Part shown: positions 7,460 through 16,639 of the stretch, in pieces
Numbering within the stretch: the first letter of the stretch is position 1
Layout: each line of letters starts with the position of its first letter
Assembly (NCBI GenBank): GCA_047345645.1
Contig: JBLEFH010000001.1
Source: JBLEFH01 sp047345645
GTDB lineage: Bacteria; Pseudomonadota; Alphaproteobacteria; Rhodobacterales; Rhodobacteraceae
Reading direction: 5' to 3' (one strand)
DNA length: 64,000 bases
Notes under the pieces: generated by a model
Database searches by the model: none
Seen by the model: the letters and a program-made list of their open reading frames with translations, nothing else
Told to the model about the DNA's origin: nothing
Position numbers and translations under genes: made by a program

Positions 7460-9469
7460 TTAAGCCCCGCTGCTCAGTGCCCGTGTGCGGGCCTCTTCGG
7501 TCGCCGTTACTTCGGCCTCCGGGATGTAGTAATCTCGATCATAGTTGAAGGTGTGCCAGATGATCGCCGCGAGAACCGCGATGAAGGACACCGCCACCAG
7601 CCACCAGATATGCCAGACCAAGGCAAAGCCAAGCACCACGCTGATGCCGGCGATGACCACGCCCATGCCGGAGTTTTTCGGCATATGGATCGGCAGGAAG
7701 CCGGATTTCGGACGCTCATAGCCGTTCGCTTTCATATCGGTCCAGGCGTCGATGTCGTAGACGACCGGGGTGAAGGCGAAGTTGTAATGCGGCGGCGGGG
7801 AGGAGGTCGCCCATTCGAGGGTGCGTCCATCCCATGGATCGCCGGTTTCGTCCTTCAGTTTCTCGCGATCCTTGATCGACATGAAGATCTGCATGACGAG
7901 GGCGAAGATCCCGATTGCGATCACGAACGCGCCGAGCGCTGCGATGGCGAACCAGATTTGCAGGGAGGGGTCCTCAAAAGTCCGCAGGCGACGGGTCACG
8001 CCCATCAGGCCCATCACATAGAGCGGGGTGAAGGCGAGCCAGAAGCCGATGGTCCAGCACCAGAAGCTGACATGACCCCAGAACTGGTTCATCTTGAAGC
8101 CGAAGGCTTTCGGCCACCAGTAGTTGATCCCCGCGAAGATGCCGTAAACCACGCCGCCGATGATCACGTTGTGGAAGTGGGCGACGAGGAAGAGCGAGTT
8201 GTGAACGATGAAGTCCGCCGGGGGAACCGCGAGCATCACGCCGGTCATGCCGCCGATCACGAAAGTCAGCATGAAGGCGACCGACCACATCATGGGCAGT
8301 TCGTAGCGGATATTGCCCTTATACATGGTGAAGAGCCAGTTGAAGATCTTCGCGCCGGTGGGGATCGAAATGATCATCGTCGCGATCCCGAAGAAGGCGT
8401 TTACCGATGCGCCGGAGCCCATGGTGAAGAAGTGGTGCAGCCAGACGATGTAGGACAGAATGGTGATACAGACCGTCGCATAAACCATCGAGTTATAGCC
8501 AAAGAGGCGCTTGCCGCAGAAGGTCGAGACCACTTCGGAGAAGATGCCGAAGGCCGGAAGGATGAGGATATAGACCTCCGGGTGGCCCCAGATCCAGATC
8601 AGGTTCACATAGAGCATCGGGTTGCCGCCGAGCTCATTGGTGAAGAAGTTGGTGCCCGCATAGCGGTCGAGCGCGAGCAGGGTCAGCGTCGCGGTCAGCA
8701 CCGGGAAGGTCGCGACGATCAGGATGTTCGAGCAAAGTGCCGTCCATGTGAAGACCGGCATCCGCATCAGGGTCATGCCCGGCGCGCGCATTTTCAGGAT
8801 CGTCACCAAAAGGTTGATCCCGGAGAGAGTCGTCCCGACCCCTGCGACCTGTAGGCCCCATATGTAATAATCGACGCCCTCTCGTGGTGAGGCGACCACA
8901 CCGGAAAGCGGCGGGAAGGCCAGCCAGCCGGTCTGCGCAAATTCCCCGATGAAGAGCGAGATCATTACCAGGACCGCGCCGCCCACTGTCATCCAGAAGC
9001 TGAAATTGTTGAGGAAGGGGAAGGACACGTCCCGCGCGCCGATCTGAAGCGGCACCGCGAAGTTCATCAACCCGGTCACGAAAGGCATGGCCACGAAAAA
9101 AATCATGATCGTGCCGTGCGCCGTAAAGACCTGATCATAGTGGTGGGAGTTGAGATACCCTTCTGAGCCGCCAAAGGCCCAGACCTGTTGGATCCGCATC
9201 ATGATCGCGTCGGCAAAGCCGCGCAGGAACATGATGAGCCCGAGGATCATATACATGACCCCGATTTTCTTGTGATCCACCGTGGTGAACCATTCTTTCC
9301 AGAGATAGCCCCAGAGGCGGTAATAGGTAACGGCCGCGACCACGGCGGTGCCGAGAATGACCACCCCGATGAAGGTCGCGACGACGACCGGCTCGGAGAG
9401 CGGGAGCTTGTCCCACGCCAAACGCCCGAAAAGAAATGTGCTATCCGTTGCGCTTACTTCAGTCGCCAT
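7460..9469 (-). CDS. cyoB: Cytochrome o ubiquinol oxidase subunit I
   Basis: 669 residues with about 14-15 membrane helices, matching CyoB. Haem-copper oxidase signatures are present: TAHGTIMIFF (low-spin haem histidine at about residue 118), WGHPEVYILILP (CuB histidine and the cross-linked tyrosine of A-family oxidases), and VAHFHNVIIGG (haem ligands). The extra N-terminal helix and the DHKKIGVMY motif are those of quinol oxidases. It lies between cyoA (11 bp gap) and cyoC. Reaction: quinol oxidation coupled to reduction of oxygen to water with proton pumping. Confidence 0.96.
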   Translation of the reverse strand: MATEVSATDSTFLFGRLAWDKLPLSEPVVVATFIGVVILGTAVVAAVTYYRLWGYLWKEWFTTVDHKKIGVMYMILGLIMFLRGFADAIMMRIQQVWAFGGSEGYLNSHHYDQVFTAHGTIMIFFVAMPFVTGLMNFAVPLQIGARDVSFPFLNNFSFWMTVGGAVLVMISLFIGEFAQTGWLAFPPLSGVVASPREGVDYYIWGLQVAGVGTTLSGINLLVTILKMRAPGMTLMRMPVFTWTALCSNILIVATFPVLTATLTLLALDRYAGTNFFTNELGGNPMLYVNLIWIWGHPEVYILILPAFGIFSEVVSTFCGKRLFGYNSMVYATVCITILSYIVWLHHFFTMGSGASVNAFFGIATMIISIPTGAKIFNWLFTMYKGNIRYELPMMWSVAFMLTFVIGGMTGVMLAVPPADFIVHNSLFLVAHFHNVIIGGVVYGIFAGINYWWPKAFGFKMNQFWGHVSFWCWTIGFWLAFTPLYVMGLMGVTRRLRTFEDPSLQIWFAIAALGAFVIAIGIFALVMQIFMSIKDREKLKDETGDPWDGRTLEWATSSPPPHYNFAFTPVVYDIDAWTDMKANGYERPKSGFLPIHMPKNSGMGVVIAGISVVLGFALVWHIWWLVAVSFIAVLAAIIWHTFNYDRDYYIPEAEVTATEEARTRALSSGA

Positions 9470-9480
9470 GTCATCACCTG

Positions 9481-10524
9481 TCAGTTGGTGGTTTCCGCTT
9501 GATCATTCTCGGCAGCCGCCGGTGCGGCCATGTCCATATTATGACCGGAATGATCTTCCGCGGTATCATCGGAATGGGTGCCTTCGCCTTCGGCTTCGTC
9601 AATCGGCGTGCCGTAACCGTCGCTGTGCATATCGGCCATCATCATCTCGTCCATGCACATCTTGCCCGGCTCTACGCAGCGGTTGAGAATATCGTGGTAA
9701 AGCTCTTCGTCGCCGAGGGCGTAATAAATCGGGTCCACGTCCTCGCTTGGCTCCAGAAGCTCGCGATATTCGTCGCGGTCGAGCGTGTCGCCCGAGTTGC
9801 GGGCCTCATCGACCCACGCGTCGAAGTCCTCTTCCTGCATCCCGTGGAACTGGAAATCCATGTCAGAGAACCCGGCGCCGCTGTAATGCGAGGCCATGCC
9901 CTTATAGGTGCCTTCCTCGTTGATGACCGCGTGAAGCTGAGTCTGCATCGAAGGCATCGTGTAGATCATCCCGGCCAGCGTTGGCACGTAGAAGGCTGTC
10001 ATCACCTCGGTCGCGGTCAACTCGAACCGGATCGGCCTATCCAGCGGCGCGGCGAGGTCATTGACCACCGCAATCTGCTGTTCGGGATAGATAAAGAGCC
10101 ATTTCCAGTCCATCGAGACGACCTGAATGACCAGCGGCTCCTCATCATCCTCAACGCCTTGCGTCTCACTGTCGAGTGGCCGGTAAGGGTCCAGCTTATG
10201 GGTGCTGACCCATGTGAGCGCACCCAGCCAGATGATAATCACCAGAGGCGCCGCCCAGATCAAAAGTTCAAGCTGAGTAGAATGGTGGAAATCGGGGTCG
10301 TATTCCGCTTCGCGCTCTTCGTCCCCGGAACTGCGATAGCGGATGGCAAACATCACGGTCGCGACCATGACCGGCAGAACGATCACGAGAATCAGGGCGG
10401 TCGTAATCCAGAAAACATCACGCGTCTTGGCTGCAACATCGCCCGAAGGCGCCATCACCTCGGAATTACAGCCGGCAACCAACAAAAGAATCGCCGCTAA
10501 AACTGGATACCGCAATCGTTTCAT
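9481..10524 (-). CDS. cyoA: Cytochrome o ubiquinol oxidase subunit II (lipoprotein)
   Basis: 347 residues. A lipoprotein signal ends in VAGC (Cys19). Two membrane helices precede a cupredoxin-like domain with MDWKWLFIYPEQ and GMASHYSGAGFSDMDF. The cysteines and histidine of a CuA site are absent at the expected place, so this is a quinol-oxidase, not cytochrome c oxidase, subunit II. The last about 65 residues are unusual: a Met/His/acidic tail with CMDEMMMADMH and HSGHNMDM. It is first in the operon, divergent from an MFS gene with a 212-bp shared intergenic region that should hold both promoters. Confidence 0.94.
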   Translation of the reverse strand: MKRLRYPVLAAILLLVAGCNSEVMAPSGDVAAKTRDVFWITTALILVIVLPVMVATVMFAIRYRSSGDEEREAEYDPDFHHSTQLELLIWAAPLVIIIWLGALTWVSTHKLDPYRPLDSETQGVEDDEEPLVIQVVSMDWKWLFIYPEQQIAVVNDLAAPLDRPIRFELTATEVMTAFYVPTLAGMIYTMPSMQTQLHAVINEEGTYKGMASHYSGAGFSDMDFQFHGMQEEDFDAWVDEARNSGDTLDRDEYRELLEPSEDVDPIYYALGDEELYHDILNRCVEPGKMCMDEMMMADMHSDGYGTPIDEAEGEGTHSDDTAEDHSGHNMDMAAPAAAENDQAETTN

Positions 10525-10736
10525 ATCGAAAACTCACAGTTCCTAGGCCGGATAATCTGTGCCGAGGCTTGATTGCCGCAACTGCCATCTGGCCGGTTGG
10601 CTAAAATCACGCGGTCAACAAAGCAAAATCGACCAGAATTGTCCATGGGATATTCCCAAATGACGTGCTAGTGTCGCTCTTGCATCCTAACCGTCGCTTT
10701 GCTTATGGATATATAGGATGTGAACGAGGTATGATC

Positions 10737-12056
10737 ATGGTTTCAGCCGCAAAAACGCAATCTGCCAAGCCAAAACCCCACGTAAATCTGAGCGATCTCG
10801 CGATTGGGGTGATTATTGGGCGCACATCGGAGTTTTTCGACTTCTTCGTGTTCGCGATCGCGGCTGTGGTGGTGTTCCCCGAGTTCATCTTTTCCTTTGC
10901 CACACCGACAAATGGTGTCCTCTACGCCTTCGCCGTTCTGGCGCTGGGATTCGTGGCGCGGCCTGTGGGCACCTTCGTGTTCACGGAGGTCGACCGGCGC
11001 TTCGGGCGCGGCACCAAGCTGACCTCAGCGCTATTTTTGCTCGGCCTTTCCACCGTCGCGATCTCGTTCCTGCCAAGCTATGAGCAGGAAGGCTGGCTGA
11101 CGGTTGCAAGCCTTTTGCTGTTCCGCATGGGGCAGGGCGCGGCGCTGGGCGGCGCGTGGGATGGCATGTCCTCGCTGCTCGCCATGAACGCGCCGGAAGG
11201 GAAAAAAGGCCGCTATGCAACGCTGCCGCAGCTTGGCGCGCCGATTGGCCTCATCCTTGCGGCGGGTCTCTTTATCTTTCTGCGGACCTCTCTGTCGGAA
11301 GAAGAATTCATTGCCTTCGGCTGGCGTTATCCGTTCTTCGTCGCCTTCGCCATCAACGTGGTCGCCCTCTTCGCGCGGTTGCGCCTTGTTGTCAGCGATG
11401 AGTTTGAAGAGCTGTTCTCCGACGCAGAACTCCGCCCGCGCATCAACCCAAGCCTCCTGCGGGAAGAGGCGGTGAACATCCTCGTCGGCACGTTCACCCC
11501 ACTGGCGACGCTGGCACTCTTCCACATGGTCACCGTATTCCCGCTCGGCTGGGCGTATATCCACGCGCCGGAGAACATCATGGGTCTGCTCTGGATCGAG
11601 ATCGTCGGCGCATTGTTTGGCCTTGGCGGGATCATCGCCTCCGGCTTTATCGCGGATCGCGTCGGCCGCCGGACACTCCTGCGCAATTGCGCCATCGGCA
11701 TCGCGATTTTCGCCATCATCTCACCGCTGTTGCTCAGTCTCGGCCTGAGCGGCGAAGCGCTTTATGTGTTTATCGGCTTCTCGCTCTTGGGTCTGTCCTT
11801 CGGCCAGTCCTCCGGCGTTGCGGCCTCCGGTTTCGCGTTGAAAAATCGCTATACCGCGTCGAACCTGACGGCGGATCTCTCATGGATGTTCGGTGCTGGT
11901 TTTGCGCCCTTTGTGGCACTTTATCTCACCGAAACACTCGGGCTCTGGTCCTCGGGAGCGTATCTGCTCTCCGGCGCAATCTGCACCCTTGCGGCTCTGA
12001 CGCTGTTCAGCCGGACGCAGGCGCAGAGGACGCGCGAGGACAGTTCCTGGCGCTAA
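10737..12056 (+). CDS. MFS transporter (metabolite:H+ symporter-like)
   Basis: About 439 residues with 12 predicted helices. The N-terminal IGRTSEFFDFFVFAIAA resembles the first helix of the metabolite:H+ symporter branch (shikimate/proline/alpha-ketoglutarate type). RPVGTFVFTEVDRRFGRG is the conserved loop after helix 2 and DRVGRR the loop after helix 8. The ATG at 10737 is chosen because GAGG (10726-10729) lies 7 nt upstream; ATG 10731 would be too close. It is divergent from cyoA. The substrate cannot be told from sequence; the position suggests co-regulation with respiration but that is inference. Confidence 0.85.
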   Translation: MVSAAKTQSAKPKPHVNLSDLAIGVIIGRTSEFFDFFVFAIAAVVVFPEFIFSFATPTNGVLYAFAVLALGFVARPVGTFVFTEVDRRFGRGTKLTSALFLLGLSTVAISFLPSYEQEGWLTVASLLLFRMGQGAALGGAWDGMSSLLAMNAPEGKKGRYATLPQLGAPIGLILAAGLFIFLRTSLSEEEFIAFGWRYPFFVAFAINVVALFARLRLVVSDEFEELFSDAELRPRINPSLLREEAVNILVGTFTPLATLALFHMVTVFPLGWAYIHAPENIMGLLWIEIVGALFGLGGIIASGFIADRVGRRTLLRNCAIGIAIFAIISPLLLSLGLSGEALYVFIGFSLLGLSFGQSSGVAASGFALKNRYTASNLTADLSWMFGAGFAPFVALYLTETLGLWSSGAYLLSGAICTLAALTLFSRTQAQRTREDSSWR

Positions 12057-12063
12057 GGCAAGC

Positions 12064-12085
12064 GGAGCGCCCGGTTGGGCGTTCC
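12064..12085 (+). terminator. Hairpin after the MFS gene
   Basis: GGAGCGCCC and GGGCGTTCC pair over 9 bp with one G-U, loop GGTT, 7 bp after the MFS stop codon. There is no T-run, so termination strength is uncertain. Confidence 0.45.
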
Positions 12086-12118
12086 ATCCCCGCAGTTTCG
12101 CATTGAACTAGTGCCCGT

Positions 12119-13354
12119 TTAGCAGGCGAGATGTGCGTCCGACCGCATCGGTTCTCTCGTCAGTTGCGAAGGTTTGCCGCCAGCACTCTCTACCAAAGCC
12201 TTCCGATTTTTGATCAGACGCGCGATCATCGCCACGCCTTTGCCGCGTGGGATGAATGCCCGCGCGGGCTGTATTCGGATCCCTTTCGCCGCATCTTTCG
12301 GCAACAGAATGTCGATCTCGCCCAACGCCTCGCCGGGGAGAGATTTGAGCGCTTCCTCACCCAGAAAAAGCGACTCGACAAGAATGTCGTCTGCGCAGAG
12401 AATTTCGTGGTTCTTGAGAAGGATATGCCAATACTCGACCGTTTCGACATTTTCATCAACCGAAACGCCCGGATGCTCCAGCAGCGCCTTTGCGGGGACC
12501 AGAACCTGCTCCGATCCGAACATCCGTTTCGCCACGGGCGAGTCGATTAGGATGCGGTGCTGCGGCGAGACGGTCAGCGCCCCGTGGTTTTGCGCGCCAT
12601 AAAGCGTGTTCGCGGTGATGCGGATCGGTCGCCATTCGGGCCGCGCCTTCAACGCATCAAGAGACAAGACACGATGCCCGATCCAGAGAATTTCCTGCAT
12701 CCCATGGTCGAGCGTCCAGACGAGATCGCCGGCTTGAAGCGTCTCCACCGGAGCCGCGCCGTCAGCGGTTTTGATCATCGCGCCGCGTGTGAAACAGACC
12801 GGCTGTTCGAAAGCGTCGTCAAACGAGGGCTGATAGATCCGTTCCCACAGGATGGCATCATGCTGGCCCAGCGTCAGTTCCGTGATGCGCGCGTTGTGCG
12901 CATTCATATAGGCTTGAATCGCCTCCGTCTCTTCGCCGTCCCAGAAATCGAGATAGGTTTCCCCCGTGGAGAGGGTGCGCGTGGCGACGTACACCTTCTG
13001 CGATGTGCCATCACTAAAGGTCAGCGTCGAGTTCTCAAAACCGTCGATATGGGTGAGATAGACGTAGTCGTCGGCAATGCCCTTGTAGTCGCTCCCTTCA
13101 ACCGCGGCGATCTTGATATCGTTGTTGAAATGCTCCGCGGGGGCTTCCATGTAATCCGAGCCCTCAAGATGGTCGTCACCGTTGTTGTCATACCAAGTCG
13201 CGTGAGTGAAATACCCTTTAAAGGCACCCGGATCCGGTGTTTGGCCAGTGACATGCGGATCGATGACGAAGGTCAGCCCGTTCTGCGCGCTCGTCATTCC
13301 GTCCGTATTGAAATAATTCGTCGCAATGACGAAAGGATCTTTTATCTCTGGCAT
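12119..13354 (-). CDS. Hint (Hedgehog/intein-type) domain protein
   Basis: About 411 residues. The N-terminal half (1-185) is acidic and of unknown fold, with short aromatic and Asp/Gly-rich segments (WYDNNGDDHLEGSDY). The C-terminal half is a Hint domain starting at CFTRGAMIKTADG (Cys at about 187), with VETLQAGDLVWTLDHG and WIGHR, then SPQHRILI and HEILCADDILVESL, the pattern of the large Rhodobacterales Hint family. These are often secreted and may self-cleave; no splicing partner or haemolysin-type repeats are visible here. ATG 13354 is preferred over TTG 13360. No obvious operon partner; stands between the MFS gene and the RND operon. Confidence 0.85.
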   Translation of the reverse strand: MPEIKDPFVIATNYFNTDGMTSAQNGLTFVIDPHVTGQTPDPGAFKGYFTHATWYDNNGDDHLEGSDYMEAPAEHFNNDIKIAAVEGSDYKGIADDYVYLTHIDGFENSTLTFSDGTSQKVYVATRTLSTGETYLDFWDGEETEAIQAYMNAHNARITELTLGQHDAILWERIYQPSFDDAFEQPVCFTRGAMIKTADGAAPVETLQAGDLVWTLDHGMQEILWIGHRVLSLDALKARPEWRPIRITANTLYGAQNHGALTVSPQHRILIDSPVAKRMFGSEQVLVPAKALLEHPGVSVDENVETVEYWHILLKNHEILCADDILVESLFLGEEALKSLPGEALGEIDILLPKDAAKGIRIQPARAFIPRGKGVAMIARLIKNRKALVESAGGKPSQLTREPMRSDAHLAC

Positions 13355-13448
13355 CTGCAAGTCGTCCTAAGCTGTTTGCGAGGACCTTAGGCAGGAAGCG
13401 TGAAGAAAAGATGTGCGGCGATAACTTGGCGCTGTATCCGGTTCAGGA

Positions 13449-13478
13449 CAAAAAACAGGCTCCTGAAGGAGCCTGTTT
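13449..13478 (-). terminator. Rho-independent terminator of the RND efflux operon
   Basis: AACAGGCTCC and GGAGCCTGTT form a 10-bp stem with loop TGAA just after the acrB-type stop (13484). Read on the minus strand it is followed by a T-rich tail (TTTTTTG), the classical intrinsic form. Confidence 0.9.
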
Positions 13479-13483
13479 CTCAG

Positions 13484-16400
13484 CTAGCTTTCGCTCTTCT
13501 GTGCCTCATCGGCGGGGACCCTCATCCCCGTTTTTCGCCCGACCCATTCTGACATGTGCTGAATGAGGAAATAGAGCGTTGGGATGATGAAGAGGCCAAT
13601 CAGCGTCGCGCCGAGCATCCCGCCGATCACCGTATTCCCGACCGCGTTTTGCGCGCCCGCACCCGCGCCGTGGGAGTGGGCGAGCGGCAGAACGCCGAAG
13701 ATGAAGGCGAGGGCGGTCATCAGAACGGCGCGGAAACGGGTCTCCGCCCCGCTTCGGGCGGCGTCCTTGATCGACATGCCTTCTTCGCGTCGCTCCTTAC
13801 AGAATTCGACAATCAGAATGGCGTTCTTCGCCGCGAGACCGATGAGCAGGACGAGGGCGATCTGCACATAGAGGCTCATTTGCAATCCGGCATTGACGAG
13901 GCCGAGTGCCGCGCCAAACGCCGCTGCACCGAGCGAGAGCATGATGCCGATGGGCAGCGCGAAGCTCTCATAGAGCGCCACAAGGAAGAGATAGGCGAAG
14001 ACCAGCGACAGCGCGTAGACCGCAAGCTGGTTGCCGCCGCCCTGTTCCTCTTGGAAGGACAGGCCCGCCCAAGCGACGCCGTAACCTTCCGGCAACTCGT
14101 CCTGCGCGATCTGCTCCACGGACGCCATGGCCGCGCCGGAGCTTTGGCCTGCGGCAGGTTGGCCGTTGATCGAGGCGGAGACCGACTGGTTGAAGCGCGT
14201 GATCACAAACGGGCCAAGCACGGTTGTGGTGGAGGCCACGGTGCGGATCGGCACCATCGCGCCGGTGTCGCTTTGCACGTAAAGATCCAGTACGTCCTCG
14301 ACCTCGGAGCGATACATGCCCTCAGCGGAGATCGTGACCTGATAGTTTCGCCCGCCCGTGGTGAAATCATTCACATATCGTGAGCCGAAACTCGTGCCGA
14401 TTGTCGTGTAGATGTCCTGCGGGCTGAGGCCGAGGCGTTCCGCACGGACGCGGTCAATGTTCACAAAGACCTGCGGCACATCGGCGCTGAAGGTGGATGA
14501 GAGACCGCCGATTGCCGGGTCCTGATTGGCCGTAGCGAGGAAAGAGCGCAGGGTTTGCGCCAGTTCTGCCGGCTCCTGACCTTCAAGCGCCTGAAGCCGG
14601 AGGTCAAGACCGCCAACGGCCCCTACGCCGGGGATCGGCGGCGGTGGGAAGGCGGCAATGGAGGCACCGGGGATCTGCGCAAACTCCTGATTGAGCGCGC
14701 CGAGGATCCCGCCGATTTGTGTCTCTGCGGATAGGCGATCCTCCCATGGCTCCAGCGCGACGACGGCCATCCCGCCATTTGGCGAGAGCGTGCCCTGAAG
14801 GATGCTGTAACCCGCCACGGAAAGGACTTCCTGGACGCCGGGCGTGCCGTCGAGACGCTCGCGCACGACTTCCATGATCTCCTCGGTCCGCTCCAGCGAG
14901 GCCGCGTCTGGAAGCTGGATGTTCACGAAGACCGCGCCCTGATCCTCCGCCGGGAGGAAGGTGCTCGGCAGGCTGGTGAAGAAGTAATAGGCGCCAAACA
15001 TACATGCCGCGAGAATGCCCACGGGGATTGGCCAGAGGCGCAGAAGCACGCCCACGATTTTCCCGTAGGTATTCCGCAGCCAGTTTAGGAATTTCTCGAT
15101 ATAGGAGAGCGGCCCGCGACGGTTCTCTTTTGGCGGACGCAGCATGATCGCCGAGAGCGCGGGGCTGAGCGTCAGCGCCACGATGGCGGACATCACGAGA
15201 CCTGCGGAGAGCGTCACGGCGAATTGCCGGAACAGCTGACCGTTGATGCCAGGAAGGAACGCCGTTGGCACCACCACCGCGAGAAGCACGAAGGTGGTTG
15301 AGATGATCGGGCCCGTGATTTGCCCCATAGCCTGACGCGCGGCGTCCGGCACCGGCGTTTCGGGGTGCTCTTCCAGAATATGTTGGACGTTCTCGACCAC
15401 AAGGATCGCGTCATCCACCACAAGGCCAATAGCTAGCACCAGTGCGAGCAGGGAGATCGTGTTGAGCGAGTAGCCCATGATGAGCAGCACCGCCATTGCA
15501 CCGAGCAGCGAGACCGGGATGGCAAGGCCCGCCACAACGGTCGCGCGCCAGTCTTGCAGGAAGAGGAAGGTCACGACCATCACGATGATGAAGGCTTCAA
15601 CGAGGATCGTCATGATGAGATCCACGCTGGAACTCACGAAGAGGGTGGAGTCGTAAACGGCCTCGTATTTCAGATCCTGCGGGAAGCTTTGTTGTGCGTC
15701 GTCCAGCATGGCGAGCACGGAATCACGGGTTTCGAGCGCGTTCGCCCCCGGCCCAAGATTGACCATCATCATGGTCGCATCGCGCGCACCGACCTTGGCC
15801 TGCGCGTCGTAGGATTGCGCCCCGAGTTCGATCCGGGCCACATCGCCAAGGCGGACAATGCTGCCATCTTCGCCGGTCCGCACGATGATCCGCTCGAATT
15901 CTTCAGCTTCGGCCAGACGGCCCTCGGCGACGAGCGTGTATTGCACCAATGTGCCGTCGGGAGAGGGCGGCGCACCAACGGCACCAAGGGCGGCCTGCAC
16001 GTTCTGGGTCTGGATCGCTGCGGAGACTTCGGCTGCGGTCACACTGAGCGCATTCATCTTCGGCGTGTCGAGCCAAACCCGCATCGAGTATTCGGACGCG
16101 CCGATCACCGACGCATCGCCAACGCCCGGAATCCGGACAATCTCATCAATGATCCGGCTGTTGACGTAGTTGGACACCTCAAGGTTATCCATCTGCCCAT
16201 CTTCCGCATAGAAGCCGAGCGCAAGCAGGAAGTCCGGCGAGCTCGCACGCACCGAAACGCCCTGCTGCTGCACCGCATTGGGCAGGCTCGACATGGCAAG
16301 CTGCACGCGGTTTTGCACATTCACCTGCGCCTGATCGGAATCCGTCCCGATTTCGAAGGTGATGGCGAGCGAATATTGCCCGGCGTTGGAACTGGTGGAG

Positions 16401-16639
16401 GACATGAAGCTCATATCGTCCACGCCGTTCACCGAGGATTCGATGGGACCGCCGATCACATCGGCAATCGTCTCGGCGCTCGCGCCCGGATAGACGGTGG
16501 TGACGTTGACTGTCGGCGGGGTAATCGCCGGATATTGCTGAACGGGAAGGGAGAGAAGCGCAAGGCCGCCGACGATCGAAATCAGGATCGAGACGACAAG
16601 CGCAAAGCGGATGCGGCTGATGAAGAAATTGGAGATCAT
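13484..16639 (-). CDS. acrB: RND multidrug efflux permease (HAE1, AcrB-like)
   Basis: 1051 residues, the full length of AcrB-type pumps. It opens with MISNFFISRIRFALVVSILI and has the classical YPAITPPTVNVTTVYPGASAETI, VNVQNRV, GLVVDDAILVVENVQ (proton relay region with paired Asp in helix 4) and GLAAKNAILIVEF signatures. Twelve helices and two large periplasmic loops are expected. The start overlaps the stop of the adaptor gene (ATGA). It uses proton-motive force to extrude drugs through a trimeric complex with the adaptor and an outer-membrane channel; no channel gene is adjacent. Confidence 0.94.
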   Translation of the reverse strand: MISNFFISRIRFALVVSILISIVGGLALLSLPVQQYPAITPPTVNVTTVYPGASAETIADVIGGPIESSVNGVDDMSFMSSTSSNAGQYSLAITFEIGTDSDQAQVNVQNRVQLAMSSLPNAVQQQGVSVRASSPDFLLALGFYAEDGQMDNLEVSNYVNSRIIDEIVRIPGVGDASVIGASEYSMRVWLDTPKMNALSVTAAEVSAAIQTQNVQAALGAVGAPPSPDGTLVQYTLVAEGRLAEAEEFERIIVRTGEDGSIVRLGDVARIELGAQSYDAQAKVGARDATMMMVNLGPGANALETRDSVLAMLDDAQQSFPQDLKYEAVYDSTLFVSSSVDLIMTILVEAFIIVMVVTFLFLQDWRATVVAGLAIPVSLLGAMAVLLIMGYSLNTISLLALVLAIGLVVDDAILVVENVQHILEEHPETPVPDAARQAMGQITGPIISTTFVLLAVVVPTAFLPGINGQLFRQFAVTLSAGLVMSAIVALTLSPALSAIMLRPPKENRRGPLSYIEKFLNWLRNTYGKIVGVLLRLWPIPVGILAACMFGAYYFFTSLPSTFLPAEDQGAVFVNIQLPDAASLERTEEIMEVVRERLDGTPGVQEVLSVAGYSILQGTLSPNGGMAVVALEPWEDRLSAETQIGGILGALNQEFAQIPGASIAAFPPPPIPGVGAVGGLDLRLQALEGQEPAELAQTLRSFLATANQDPAIGGLSSTFSADVPQVFVNIDRVRAERLGLSPQDIYTTIGTSFGSRYVNDFTTGGRNYQVTISAEGMYRSEVEDVLDLYVQSDTGAMVPIRTVASTTTVLGPFVITRFNQSVSASINGQPAAGQSSGAAMASVEQIAQDELPEGYGVAWAGLSFQEEQGGGNQLAVYALSLVFAYLFLVALYESFALPIGIMLSLGAAAFGAALGLVNAGLQMSLYVQIALVLLIGLAAKNAILIVEFCKERREEGMSIKDAARSGAETRFRAVLMTALAFIFGVLPLAHSHGAGAGAQNAVGNTVIGGMLGATLIGLFIIPTLYFLIQHMSEWVGRKTGMRVPADEAQKSES

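Noticed and set aside
7424..8854. 476-codon open frame antisense to cyoB
   Set aside because: It mirrors the GC-rich third positions of cyoB; Asp/Glu/His-rich composition typical of antisense frames. The same holds for long frames opposite tctA (44002-45666), tctC/tctB (45413-47203) and nqrA/nqrB (61500-63875).
9481..10524. Cytochrome c oxidase subunit II with CuA
   Set aside because: The CuA Cys-x3-Cys region is absent; GMASHYSGAGFS is the quinol oxidase form.
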